Origin: Bradyrhizobium liaoningense
GTDB lineage: Bacteria; Pseudomonadota; Alphaproteobacteria; Rhizobiales; Xanthobacteraceae
DNA: 64,000 bases
Assembly: GCF_018130825.1 (NCBI RefSeq)
Contig: NZ_JAFCJS010000005.1
Span: 434,001 to 498,000, forward strand
Reading direction: 5' to 3'
The notes beneath the pieces are model-generated. The model saw nothing but the letters and a program-made list of their open reading frames with translations, searched no databases and had not been told where the DNA came from. A program made the translations under genes and the position numbers. Position 1 is the stretch's first letter. Each line of letters opens with the position of its first letter. Positions 1-9,981 of this stretch are shown here, piece after piece.

Positions 1-443
1 GCGAGGCGTTGGCGACGTCGAGCCCGGTGAGGTCGCAGATCATGGTCTGGAAGTTGAACAGCGCCTCCAGTCGGCCCTGGCTGATCTCGGGCTGGTAGGG
101 CGTATACGCCGTGTACCAGGCCGGGTTCTCCAGGATGTTGCGCTGGATCACCGCGGGGAGGATCGTGCCGGAATAGCCTTGGCCGATCAGCGAGGTGAAG
201 ACCTGGTTCTGCGCGGCGAGCTCGGCCATGTGCGCGATCGCCTCGGTCTCGCTCAGGGGCTTGCCGAGATCGAGCGGCGATGCCTGCCGGATCGAGGCCG
301 GCAGCGTCTCCGCCATCAGCGCGTCCACGCTTTTGGCGCCGACCGTTTCGAGCATTGCGGTGACATCGCGCACTGATGGGCCGATGTGGCGGCGAACGAA
401 ACTGGCGGCGGTCTCGCCGCTGGATTTACGGTGCGCGGTCATC
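1..443 (-). CDS. gcvP: Glycine dehydrogenase (decarboxylating), P-protein, N-terminal part
   Basis: This is the PLP-dependent P-protein of the glycine cleavage system, which decarboxylates glycine and passes the aminomethyl group to the lipoyl arm of GcvH. Only the first 147 codons are in the window; the gene runs off the left edge. The translation begins MTAHRKSSGETAASFVRRHIG and continues with the family signatures FTSLIGQGYSGTILPAVI and NPAWYTAYTPYQPEISQGR. The start at 443 follows gcvH by 16 bases on the same strand, so it is the third gene of a gcvT-gcvH-gcvP operon under the upstream glycine riboswitch. Whether it is the full-length or the split (gcvPA) form cannot be told from this fragment. 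Confidence 0.93.
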
Positions 444-459
444 GCTTGCTCCATCGTCC

Positions 460-828
460 TTAAGCCGTGTGGGCCTTGTAGGCGGCTTCATCCATGAGGC
501 CGCCGAGCTCGTTCTTGTCGGCAATCTTGATCTTGAAGAACCAGGCCGCGCCCTGTGCATCCGAATTGATCAGCGCCGGCTCGGCGGCGAGCGCCTCGTT
601 GGTCTCGAGCACTTCGCCGGTAACAGGTGCGTAGACGTCGGAGGCCGCCTTCACGGACTCGACCACCGCTGCGGCTTCCGCCTTCTTCAAGGTGCGGCCG
701 ACCTTCGGCAGTTCGACGAACACGACGTCGCCGAGCTGCTGCTGCGCGTAGTCGGTGATGCCGACCGTGGCGGTATCGCCGTCGATGGCGAGCCATTCAT
801 GGTCGGAAGTGTACAGCGTCGTGGTCAT
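460..828 (-). CDS. gcvH: Glycine cleavage system H protein
   Basis: A 122-residue lipoyl carrier protein that shuttles the aminomethyl intermediate between GcvP and GcvT. It starts MTTTLYTSDHEWLAIDGDTA, has the canonical GITDYAQQQLGDVVFVELP stretch and the lipoylation-site segment ESVKAASDVYAPVTGEV, where the lysine of VKAAS is the expected lipoyl lysine. Length and domain layout match the family. It lies 10 bases downstream of gcvT and 16 bases upstream of gcvP. Confidence 0.97.
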   Translation of the reverse strand: MTTTLYTSDHEWLAIDGDTATVGITDYAQQQLGDVVFVELPKVGRTLKKAEAAAVVESVKAASDVYAPVTGEVLETNEALAAEPALINSDAQGAAWFFKIKIADKNELGGLMDEAAYKAHTA

Positions 829-838
829 TGTCTCGTCC

Positions 839-1984
839 TCAGCGTTTGTAGGTGTTTTTCACGAAGGGCATGGCGGCGACTGCGAGCGGCAGGCGCTGGC
901 CGCGCACCTCGGCAAAGAGTTGTGTGCCGAGCGCGCTCAGGCTTACGGGCACGTAGCCCATCGCGACCGGCGCGCTCAGGCTCGGGCCGAAACCGCCCGA
1001 TGTGACTTGTCCGATCGGATCGCCGCCCGCGCTCTCGGCAAACAGCAGCGCGCCCTCGCGCACGGGGGCGCGGCCCTCGGCGCGCAAGCCGACGCGACGG
1101 CGGGATGCGCCGTGATCGAAGTGGGCGAGAATCTTTTCGGCACCGGGGAAACCGCCGGCACGGGCGCCACCGCTGCGGCGGCTCTTCTGCACCGACCATT
1201 CCAGGGCGGCCTCGACCGGCGTGGTGGCGGTGTCGATGTCGTGGCGGTAGAGGCACAGGCCAGCTTCCAGCCGCAGGCTGTCGCGGGCACCTAAGCCGAT
1301 CGGCAGCACGTCCGGATTGTCCAGCAGCATCTTGGCAAGGCGTTCGGCATCGCTGGCGGGAACCGAGATCTCAAAGCCGTCCTCGCCGGTGTAGCCGGAG
1401 CGCGAGACGAAGCACTTGATGCCGGCGACCTCATGCGGGCCGGTGTCCATGAACTTCATGCCGGGCGCCTCTGCACACAATTTCGCCAGCGCCGCTTCGG
1501 CCTTCGGGCCCTGCAGCGCGATCAGCGCGCGGTCGGCAAGCTGCTCGATGATGCAGTCGCCGGACAGATTCGCACGCAGATGCGCCTCGTCCTGTTCCTT
1601 GCAGGCGGCGTTGACCACCAAGAAGAGGTGATCGCCGAAATTGGCGACCATCAAATCGTCGAGGATGCCGCCATCGGCATTGGTGAACTGGGCGTAGCGC
1701 TGCCGTCCCGGCGCAATCGCGACGATATCCTGCGGCACCAGCCGCTCCAGCGCGCGGGCGGCGTCCTCGACCTTGCCCGATTTCGGCCGAAGCGCGATCT
1801 GGCCCATGTGGGAGACGTCGAACAGGCCGGCTTGGATGCGGGTATGAAGGTGCTCCTTCAGCACGCCCGCGGGGTACTGCACGGGCATGTCATAGCCCGC
1901 GAACGGCACCATCTTGCCGCCCAGGGAGACATGGAGGCTGTGGAGGGGCGTACGTCTAGGGGAGTCTTGGTTGTGCGCTAGCAT
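839..1984 (-). CDS. gcvT: Glycine cleavage system aminomethyltransferase (T protein)
   Basis: This folate-dependent enzyme releases ammonia from the aminomethyl-lipoyl group of GcvH and makes 5,10-methylene-tetrahydrofolate. It is the first gene of the gcv operon. The start chosen at 1984 gives MLAHNQDSPRRTPLHSLHVS, about 381 residues, matching the usual GcvT N-terminus (TPLHSLHVSLGGKMVPFAGYDMPVQ). The frame stays open upstream to 2047, but that extension lies in the riboswitch. Visible motifs are SHMGQI near the N-terminus and SRSGYTGEDGFEI in the middle domain. The C-terminus (VKNTYKR) is normal. Confidence 0.96.
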   Translation of the reverse strand: MLAHNQDSPRRTPLHSLHVSLGGKMVPFAGYDMPVQYPAGVLKEHLHTRIQAGLFDVSHMGQIALRPKSGKVEDAARALERLVPQDIVAIAPGRQRYAQFTNADGGILDDLMVANFGDHLFLVVNAACKEQDEAHLRANLSGDCIIEQLADRALIALQGPKAEAALAKLCAEAPGMKFMDTGPHEVAGIKCFVSRSGYTGEDGFEISVPASDAERLAKMLLDNPDVLPIGLGARDSLRLEAGLCLYRHDIDTATTPVEAALEWSVQKSRRSGGARAGGFPGAEKILAHFDHGASRRRVGLRAEGRAPVREGALLFAESAGGDPIGQVTSGGFGPSLSAPVAMGYVPVSLSALGTQLFAEVRGQRLPLAVAAMPFVKNTYKR

Positions 1985-2042
1985 CTGAAGGGGCCCTCGG
2001 CGGTTCCCCGGGGACGATTCCCCGATGGACACCAGTCGAAGC

Positions 2043-2215
2043 CCCATCTGTCGCTGTGCCTGAGAGTATTATCCCGTCGGCGGACGCCGTCCGGGCCTCA
2101 AGCCCGTCGGCGCCTCTTTCCAGATGCTGTCAAAGCCACGCGGTCCTTTTGCCTGAGAGTTTCCGGGGCGGTTGCTCCTTCGGCGCCGGCTGCCTAAAGC
2201 CGGTCTCTCCCGACG
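2043..2215 (-). promoter_or_regulatory. Tandem glycine riboswitch (two aptamers) upstream of gcvT
   Basis: Read on the minus strand, the leader of gcvT has the hallmark blocks of the glycine riboswitch twice. Aptamer 1 (about 2215 to 2140) has GGGAGAGACCGG, then CGCCGAAGGAGCAA and ACTCTCAGGCAAAAGGAC. Aptamer 2 (about 2135 to 2043) ends with ACTCTCAGGCACAGCGACAG and has the looser CCGACGGGATAAT in place of CCGAAGGAGCAA. The spacing between the two CTCTCAGGC blocks is about 100 bases, as in tandem glycine aptamers. It probably activates gcvTHP expression when glycine is abundant. The second aptamer ends about 60 bases before the gcvT start. Confidence 0.93.
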
Positions 2216-2260
2216 TGGCCGTACGATACAGATGGGTACAGACCACAGGGTAGCCAAGCC

Positions 2261-2266
2261 TGTCAA
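2261..2266 (-). promoter_or_regulatory. Candidate -35 element of the gcv operon promoter
   Basis: The minus strand reads TTGACA here, about 45 bases upstream of the first riboswitch aptamer. This is a perfect -35 hexamer in the expected place for the gcvTHP promoter. No convincing -10 is visible at the right distance, so the call is tentative. Confidence 0.35.
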
Positions 2267-2436
2267 CGCGACTTCCGTGCCTTTCAACCGGATTGAGCGC
2301 CTGCGGCAACCCTCTGATCTCCTTGCACAGTTTCTGGACAGCGAAGCTGGCCTTGTCTAAAAGCGCTTTGGCCCGCAGATATCAGCCTTAATTTCCGGTT
2401 TGGACGGCGGGAGCGGGCCCAAGCACACCCGATTGG

Positions 2437-5121
<2,685 letters not shown>

Positions 5122-5128
5122 GGCCACC

Positions 5129-6355
5129 ATGGGCCTCGTTCCGCGAGGACGTGGGCCTGGCGATCCCGTCTTGCGGGATCGCCTCTACGAATTGCTGGAG
5201 CACGACCCCCTGGCCTATTCGGTCGGGTCGCGCTTCATCCAGCTGATCATCGCCGTCATCGTGCTCAACGTGGTTGCGATGATCCTCGCCTCGGTGCCGG
5301 AGCTGGATGCGCGGTTCGATGCGCTGTTCAGCGCAATCGCGGTCCTCGCCGTCATCGTGTTCGCGCTGGAATATCTGGCGCGGCTGTGGACGGTGGCGGG
5401 GCACACCCAGCGCAGGGGCTCGGCGCTGTCCGACCGGCTCTCTTATGCCTTCTCCGCGCTCGGCATCATCGACCTCATGGCGTTCCTGCCGGCTGCGATC
5501 GTGCTCGCCACGGGCCGGCACGCGACGCTGGCCGGGCTCGGCGTGCTGCCGTTCTTCAAGCTGATCCGCTATTCGCCGGCGATGCGCTCGCTGCTCGCCG
5601 CGGTGCATGCCGAGCGGCGCGCGCTGATCGGCTGCATCGTCATCCTGATCGGGGCGGTCCTGACCTTCGCCTCGCTGCTCTATGCCATCGAGCGCGACGT
5701 GCAGCCGGACAAGCTCGGCACCATCCCGCAGGCGATGTGGTGGGCGATCGTGACGCTCGGCACCGTCGGCTATGGCGACGTCGTGCCGGTGACGCCGCTC
5801 GGAAAATTCATCTCGACCTTCGCCATCATCAGCGGCTTCGCCATGATCGCGCTGCCGGTCGCGATCATCTCCTCGGCGTTCGCCGAAGAGGTGAAGCGGC
5901 GCGATTTCGTCGTCACCTGGGGCATGCTGGCGCGGGTGCCGCTGTTCTCGCATCTGTCCGCGGCCGAGATCGCCGACATCATGCGCCTCCTGCGCGCCCG
6001 CACCATCGAGCAGGGCGAGATCCTGGTGCGGCGGGGCGATGCGGCCTCGTCGATGTATTTCATCACCGCCGGCGAGGTCGAGATCGCGCTGCCGAGCCAG
6101 CAGGTGCGCCTCGCCGACGGCACCTTCTTCGGCGAGATCGCACTGCTGCACAAGACCAAGCGCAGCGGCACCGTCACGGCGACGCGCAAGACGCGCCTGC
6201 TCGTGCTCGACGCCCAGGATTTCCACGCCCTGATCGCACGCATGCCGACGCTCGCCGATCACGTCCATACCACCGCGAAGGCGCGGCTCGCCGACAGCGG
6301 CGATCTCGCCGCGGCGGAGCTGGCGCAGGCCGAGAAGGACGACACCGACCGCTGA
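5129..6355 (+). CDS. Cyclic-nucleotide-gated potassium channel (MlotiK1-like)
   Basis: A 408-residue inner-membrane channel. Residues 35-180 carry S1-S5-like hydrophobic segments. The S4 region (about 138-160, PFFKLIRYSPAMR) has few positive charges, as in bacterial CNG channels that are not truly voltage-gated. The selectivity filter TVGYGD is at 212-217, followed by S6 (FISTFAIISGFAMIALPVAI). A C-terminal cyclic-nucleotide-binding domain (about 268-375) has the phosphate-binding cassette FGEIALL with the conserved arginine at about 345 (KRSGTV). This supports K+ conduction gated by cAMP or cGMP. It starts 7 bases after alaS, suggesting readthrough transcription, and ends 4 bases from the convergent DUF3455 gene. 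Confidence 0.88.
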   Translation: MGLVPRGRGPGDPVLRDRLYELLEHDPLAYSVGSRFIQLIIAVIVLNVVAMILASVPELDARFDALFSAIAVLAVIVFALEYLARLWTVAGHTQRRGSALSDRLSYAFSALGIIDLMAFLPAAIVLATGRHATLAGLGVLPFFKLIRYSPAMRSLLAAVHAERRALIGCIVILIGAVLTFASLLYAIERDVQPDKLGTIPQAMWWAIVTLGTVGYGDVVPVTPLGKFISTFAIISGFAMIALPVAIISSAFAEEVKRRDFVVTWGMLARVPLFSHLSAAEIADIMRLLRARTIEQGEILVRRGDAASSMYFITAGEVEIALPSQQVRLADGTFFGEIALLHKTKRSGTVTATRKTRLLVLDAQDFHALIARMPTLADHVHTTAKARLADSGDLAAAELAQAEKDDTDR

Positions 6356-6359
6356 GTGG

Positions 6360-6860
6360 TCAGCCCTTCTTCAGGAAGACGTAGTCGGCCGAGTAGGGCG
6401 CGCTTTTGAACTCGCCCGCCTTGTCGCAAGCGCCTTCGAGCTTGCCGCCATGGGTGTTGATGCGCTGGACGGTGGTCACGGGCGTCAGGGTGCCGCTGCC
6501 GCGGCGGGAGGCGACTTCAAGCTTGAGCCAGGGGATATCGGTAGGCGTGGCGCCCGGCGCGTTGCCGATGGCCTTGCCGACGACGGCGCTGCCGTCGGCG
6601 AGCTCCCAGTTCGGGCCGGCATAGTGGCGGCCGACGGTCTTGCCCTCGGAGAGAAGCGTTGCGACCGGTTCGCGGAAGGCCCAGGCGAGCTTGCCGTCGG
6701 CGGTGGCCTTGCACTCATAGACCTGCGCGCCCTCGGCGTGGACGCTGAGCACGACGGTCTCGCCAGGTGCGGCGATGGCCTCGGGGAGCGGATCGGCGGC
6801 GGCCGGCCCGGCCATTACTGTGAGCAGCATCAGGCAGGGGACGGCAAGCTTGGTCGACAT
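6360..6860 (-). CDS. Secreted DUF3455 family protein
   Basis: A 166-residue protein with an N-terminal signal peptide (MSTKLAVPCLMLLTVMAGPAAA) and a mature part typical of DUF3455: VYECKATADGKLAWAFREP, then GRHYAGPNWELADGSAVVGKA and a conserved C-terminal cysteine region (LEGACDKAGEF). The two cysteines (YECK and GACD) could form a disulfide in the periplasm. No enzymatic function is known to me for the family. It lies just upstream of, and is codirectional with, icd's 3' end but is separated from it by a strong terminator, so it probably has its own promoter. Confidence 0.85.
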   Translation of the reverse strand: MSTKLAVPCLMLLTVMAGPAAADPLPEAIAAPGETVVLSVHAEGAQVYECKATADGKLAWAFREPVATLLSEGKTVGRHYAGPNWELADGSAVVGKAIGNAPGATPTDIPWLKLEVASRRGSGTLTPVTTVQRINTHGGKLEGACDKAGEFKSAPYSADYVFLKKG

Positions 6861-6886
6861 GGTCGCATCTCCGCGCGAGGGGTCTC

Positions 6887-6917
6887 AAAAAAAGGGCCGC
6901 GCCCAAAGGCGCGGCCC
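6887..6917 (-). terminator. Rho-independent terminator of icd
   Basis: On the minus strand, a perfect 10-bp GC stem (GGGCCGCGCC / GGCGCGGCCC) with a 4-base loop is followed by seven T residues. It sits about 40 bases after the icd stop codon and before the DUF3455 gene. Confidence 0.92.
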
Positions 6918-6957
6918 GTGATGATGTCTGGCCCAGTCGGGCAAAATTGCGGTCGGC

Positions 6958-8172
6958 TTACGCCGCCATCGCCTTGACCAAGTTCTCGGCGACCTTGTCG
7001 AGGAAGCCGGTGGTCGAGAGCCAGCGCTGGTCGGCGCCGACCAAGAGCGCGAGGTCCTTGGTCATGTAGCCTTCTTCAACCGTGTCGACGCAGACCTTCT
7101 CCAGCGTGGCCGCGAACTTCGCGAGCTGCGGGTTGTTATCGAGCTTGGCGCGATGCGACAGGCCACGGGTCCAGGCGAAGATCGAGGCGATCGAGTTGGT
7201 CGAGGTCTCCTTGCCCTTCTGGTGCTCGCGGTAGTGGCGGGTCACCGTGCCGTGGGCGGCTTCGGCCTCGACGGTCTTGCCGTCGGGGGTCAGCAGCACC
7301 GAGGTCATCAGGCCGAGCGAGCCGTAGCCCTGCGCGACCGTGTCGGACTGCACGTCACCGTCGTAGTTCTTACAGGCCCAGACATAGCCGCCGGACCACT
7401 TCAGCGCCGAGGCCACCATGTCGTCGATCAGGCGGTGCTCGTAGGTCAGGCCCTTGGCCTCGAATTCCTTCTTGAACTCGCGGTCGTAGATGTCCTGGAA
7501 GATGTCCTTGAAGCGGCCGTCATAGACCTTCAGAATCGTGTTCTTGGTCGAGAGATAGACCGGATAGTTGCGCAGCAGGCCGTAATTGAGCGAGGCGCGG
7601 GCGAAGTCGATGATGGAGTCGTCGAGGTTGTACATCTCCATGGCGACGCCGGCGCCCGGAGCCTTGAACACTTCCTTCTCGATCACGGTGCCGTCCTCGC
7701 CGACGAACTTCAGCGAGAGGGTGCCCTTGCCAGGGAACTTGATGTCGGTGGCGCGGTACTGGTCACCATAGGCATGGCGGCCGATGATGATCGGCTTGGT
7801 CCAGCCGGGAACGAGGCGCGGCACGTTCTTGCAGATGATCGGCTCGCGGAAGATCACGCCGCCGAGGATGTTGCGGATGGTGCCGTTCGGCGACTTCCAC
7901 ATCTGCTTGAGGTTGAATTCCTTCACCCGGGCCTCGTCCGGGGTGATGGTGGCGCACTTGACGCCGACGCCGACCTTCTTGATCGCCTCGGCGGCGTCGA
8001 TGGTCACCTGATCGTTGGTGTGGTCGCGGTACTCCATGCCCAGGTCGAAATACTGCAGCTCGACATCCAGGAACGGGTTGATCAGCTTGTCCTTGATGTA
8101 CTGCCAGATGATCCGGGTCATCTCGTCGCCATCGAGTTCGACGACGGGATTGGATACCTTGATTTTTGCCAT
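6958..8172 (-). CDS. icd: NADP-dependent isocitrate dehydrogenase
   Basis: A 404-residue TCA-cycle enzyme converting isocitrate to 2-oxoglutarate, CO2 and NADPH. It begins MAKIKVSNPVVELDGDEMTR and has the eukaryote-like (type II) homodimeric IDH sequence: KSPNGTIRNILGGVIFREPI (substrate-binding serine and arginines), RHAYGDQYRA, NYDGDVQSDTVAQGYGSLG and AAHGTVTRHYREHQKGKETSTN near the NADP site. The length is normal. It is followed by its own strong terminator and preceded by a 339-base gene-free region, so it is monocistronic. Confidence 0.97.
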   Translation of the reverse strand: MAKIKVSNPVVELDGDEMTRIIWQYIKDKLINPFLDVELQYFDLGMEYRDHTNDQVTIDAAEAIKKVGVGVKCATITPDEARVKEFNLKQMWKSPNGTIRNILGGVIFREPIICKNVPRLVPGWTKPIIIGRHAYGDQYRATDIKFPGKGTLSLKFVGEDGTVIEKEVFKAPGAGVAMEMYNLDDSIIDFARASLNYGLLRNYPVYLSTKNTILKVYDGRFKDIFQDIYDREFKKEFEAKGLTYEHRLIDDMVASALKWSGGYVWACKNYDGDVQSDTVAQGYGSLGLMTSVLLTPDGKTVEAEAAHGTVTRHYREHQKGKETSTNSIASIFAWTRGLSHRAKLDNNPQLAKFAATLEKVCVDTVEEGYMTKDLALLVGADQRWLSTTGFLDKVAENLVKAMAA

Positions 8173-8511
8173 GTTCGGGGAAGCCCTCTTGGGAACGGCG
8201 CTGGTCGCGCCAACGTGAATATCCGCCGCCTCTTAGCACCTGATAGCAGCGGGCGAAAGCCAAGTGATTATGCACTTTTAGCTCATCCAGCTTCCCCAGA
8301 TGGGGAGCGGGGCCTGACACCAAGGCTGGGGCGGGGGTGGGGTTTCAGTCGAGATTCAAAAGTCGATTCCAACCCGTTATTTCCCTTGAGAATTTTGTCA
8401 GGACAGGCAAACGACAGGCGGATAGCGGGTGAGCCGGCCGGTGGCCCGCTTGAATCAATTCCTAAGGCGGCCTTGCCAAGGCCTTGAGACGAAGAGTGAA
8501 AGCGAAGCGAG
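8173..8511. other. Gene-free region between icd and trmJ
   Basis: Divergent intergenic region that must hold the icd promoter and that of the methyltransferase gene. A short inverted repeat (CTTCCCC / GGGGAG) lies near 8290-8304. I see no convincing promoter hexamers, RNA gene or further coding sequence. Confidence 0.5.
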
Positions 8512-9711
8512 ATGTCGGGGACTGACAAGAGCAAGACGGGCCTTTCCCTCGACGGTCCCATCGTCATCCTGGTCGAGCCGCAGCTGGGTGAAAACATCGG
8601 CATGGCTGCGCGCGCCATGGGCAATTTCGCCCTCGGCGCCTTGCGCATCGTCAACCCCAGGGACGGCTGGCCCAACATCGCGGCCCAGCGGGCGGCGGCC
8701 GGTGCCGACCACATTCTGGAAAAGGTCGAATTGTTCGACACGGTGGAGCAGGCGGTCGCCGACCTCGACCTCTTGTTCGCCACCACGGCGCGCCCCCACG
8801 ACCAGGCCAAGCCCGTGGTCGGGCCGGAGGCCGCAGCCAGCGAGATCGCCGGGCACGTCGCGACCGGAGGAAAGGCCGGTATCCTGTTCGGCCGCGAGCG
8901 CTGGGGCCTGACCAACGAGGAGGTCGGGCTCTCCAACCGCATCATCACCTTTCCGGTCAATCCCGGCTTTGCCTCGCTCAACCTCGCTCAGGCCGTGCTG
9001 CTGATCGGCTATGAATGGTTCAAGCGGGCGACTTCAGGCGAGCTGCCGCATGCCATGCCTGAGCGCTCCGAGCGCGCCTCGCAGCATCAGATGCAGGCCT
9101 TCTTCGACAATCTCGTGCGCGAGCTCGACAAGGTCGAGTTCCTGCGGCCGGCCGAGAAACGCGACACCATGCTGGTGAACCTGCGCAACATTTTTAGCCG
9201 CATGGAGCCGACCAAGCAGGACATGCACACCCTCCATGGAGTCATCATGGCGATCGCGGAGGGGCGCAAGGGCCCGGCCAAGGGCGGCGTGCTCGACGGC
9301 GAGCAGGCGACGCGCCTGCGCGCGCTGCTGGCCGAGCACGGCCAGGGCGGCGGCGTGCCCGACAGCGGCTCCACCGTGCGCGGCCTCGCCCGCCTGCTCC
9401 GCCGCAACCCGACCGACGCCGAGCGCCTGCTCTGGCAGGCCCTGACCCGCGATCGCCGCTTCGCAGGTGGGTTCAAGCGCCAGACCCCTGTGGGACGCCA
9501 CATCCCGGACTTCGTCTCGTTCCCGCACCGGATCGCGGTCGAGCTGGTGAACCCCGGCGAGGGCGAAGCCATCGCCGCCGACCGCGCGGGGCGGCGGACC
9601 TGGCTCGAGGCGCGGGACTATCGGGTGCTCGACATCCGCGCGGCGGATGTGGAGCGCGATCTTGAGGCGGAGTTGGTGCGGCTGCAGGGGATGATCGAGC
9701 AGGGCAGTTAG
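8512..9711 (+). CDS. TrmJ-like RNA 2'-O-methyltransferase fused to a DUF559 domain
   Basis: Residues 1 to about 275 form a SPOUT-class TrmH/TrmJ methyltransferase that would 2'-O-methylate position 32 of tRNAs. Visible motifs are EPQLGENIGMAARAMGNF (motif 1), GILFGRERWGLTNEEV (motif 2) and GFASLNLAQAVLL (motif 3, SAM knot). Residues about 290-392 form a second domain resembling DUF559 (Vsr-like nuclease fold): NPTDAERLLWQAL, then RFAGGFKRQTPVGRHIPDFV and RIAVELVN. The usual ELDG.xH continuation is replaced by ELVNPGEGEA, so the nuclease site is probably degenerate. At 399 residues it is about 120-150 longer than a normal TrmJ. The ATG at 8512 follows AAGCGAG. Confidence 0.88.
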   Translation: MSGTDKSKTGLSLDGPIVILVEPQLGENIGMAARAMGNFALGALRIVNPRDGWPNIAAQRAAAGADHILEKVELFDTVEQAVADLDLLFATTARPHDQAKPVVGPEAAASEIAGHVATGGKAGILFGRERWGLTNEEVGLSNRIITFPVNPGFASLNLAQAVLLIGYEWFKRATSGELPHAMPERSERASQHQMQAFFDNLVRELDKVEFLRPAEKRDTMLVNLRNIFSRMEPTKQDMHTLHGVIMAIAEGRKGPAKGGVLDGEQATRLRALLAEHGQGGGVPDSGSTVRGLARLLRRNPTDAERLLWQALTRDRRFAGGFKRQTPVGRHIPDFVSFPHRIAVELVNPGEGEAIAADRAGRRTWLEARDYRVLDIRAADVERDLEAELVRLQGMIEQGS

Positions 9712-9730
9712 GTCTCGTCGGGCGCAGCTC

Positions 9731-9856
9731 TCGTAGGGTGGGCAAAGGCGCATCGCGCCGTGCCCACCACTCTTTGTGTCGGAGAGAGATGGTGGGCACG
9801 CTTCCGCCTTCGCTCTTCGAGCTACGGCGGACAAGTCGCTTTGCCCACCCTACGGC
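9731..9856. repeat. Palindromic intergenic repeat, GTAGGGTGGGCAAAG family, copy 1
   Basis: The left arm reads CTCGTAGGGTGGGCAAAGG and the right arm GCTTTGCCCACCCTACGG, about 85 bases apart, with internal GTGCCCACCA / TGGTGGGCAC arms that fold into smaller hairpins. The same sequence recurs at 11587-11686, and a relative (GTAGGGTGGGTTAGCC) at 11703-11816. It is noncoding, with a REP/MITE-like architecture. Confidence 0.85.
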
Positions 9857-9981
9857 ACCGCGCTTGTGGCTGATCCACGCTACGCACTATCACCCGAGCT
9901 GCACGCCAACGCCGCAACCAAGGGCTGTGCAGAGGCGCAATCGGTTGCTATGAAGTCCCCGGGAATTGAAGTGGGGACTGC

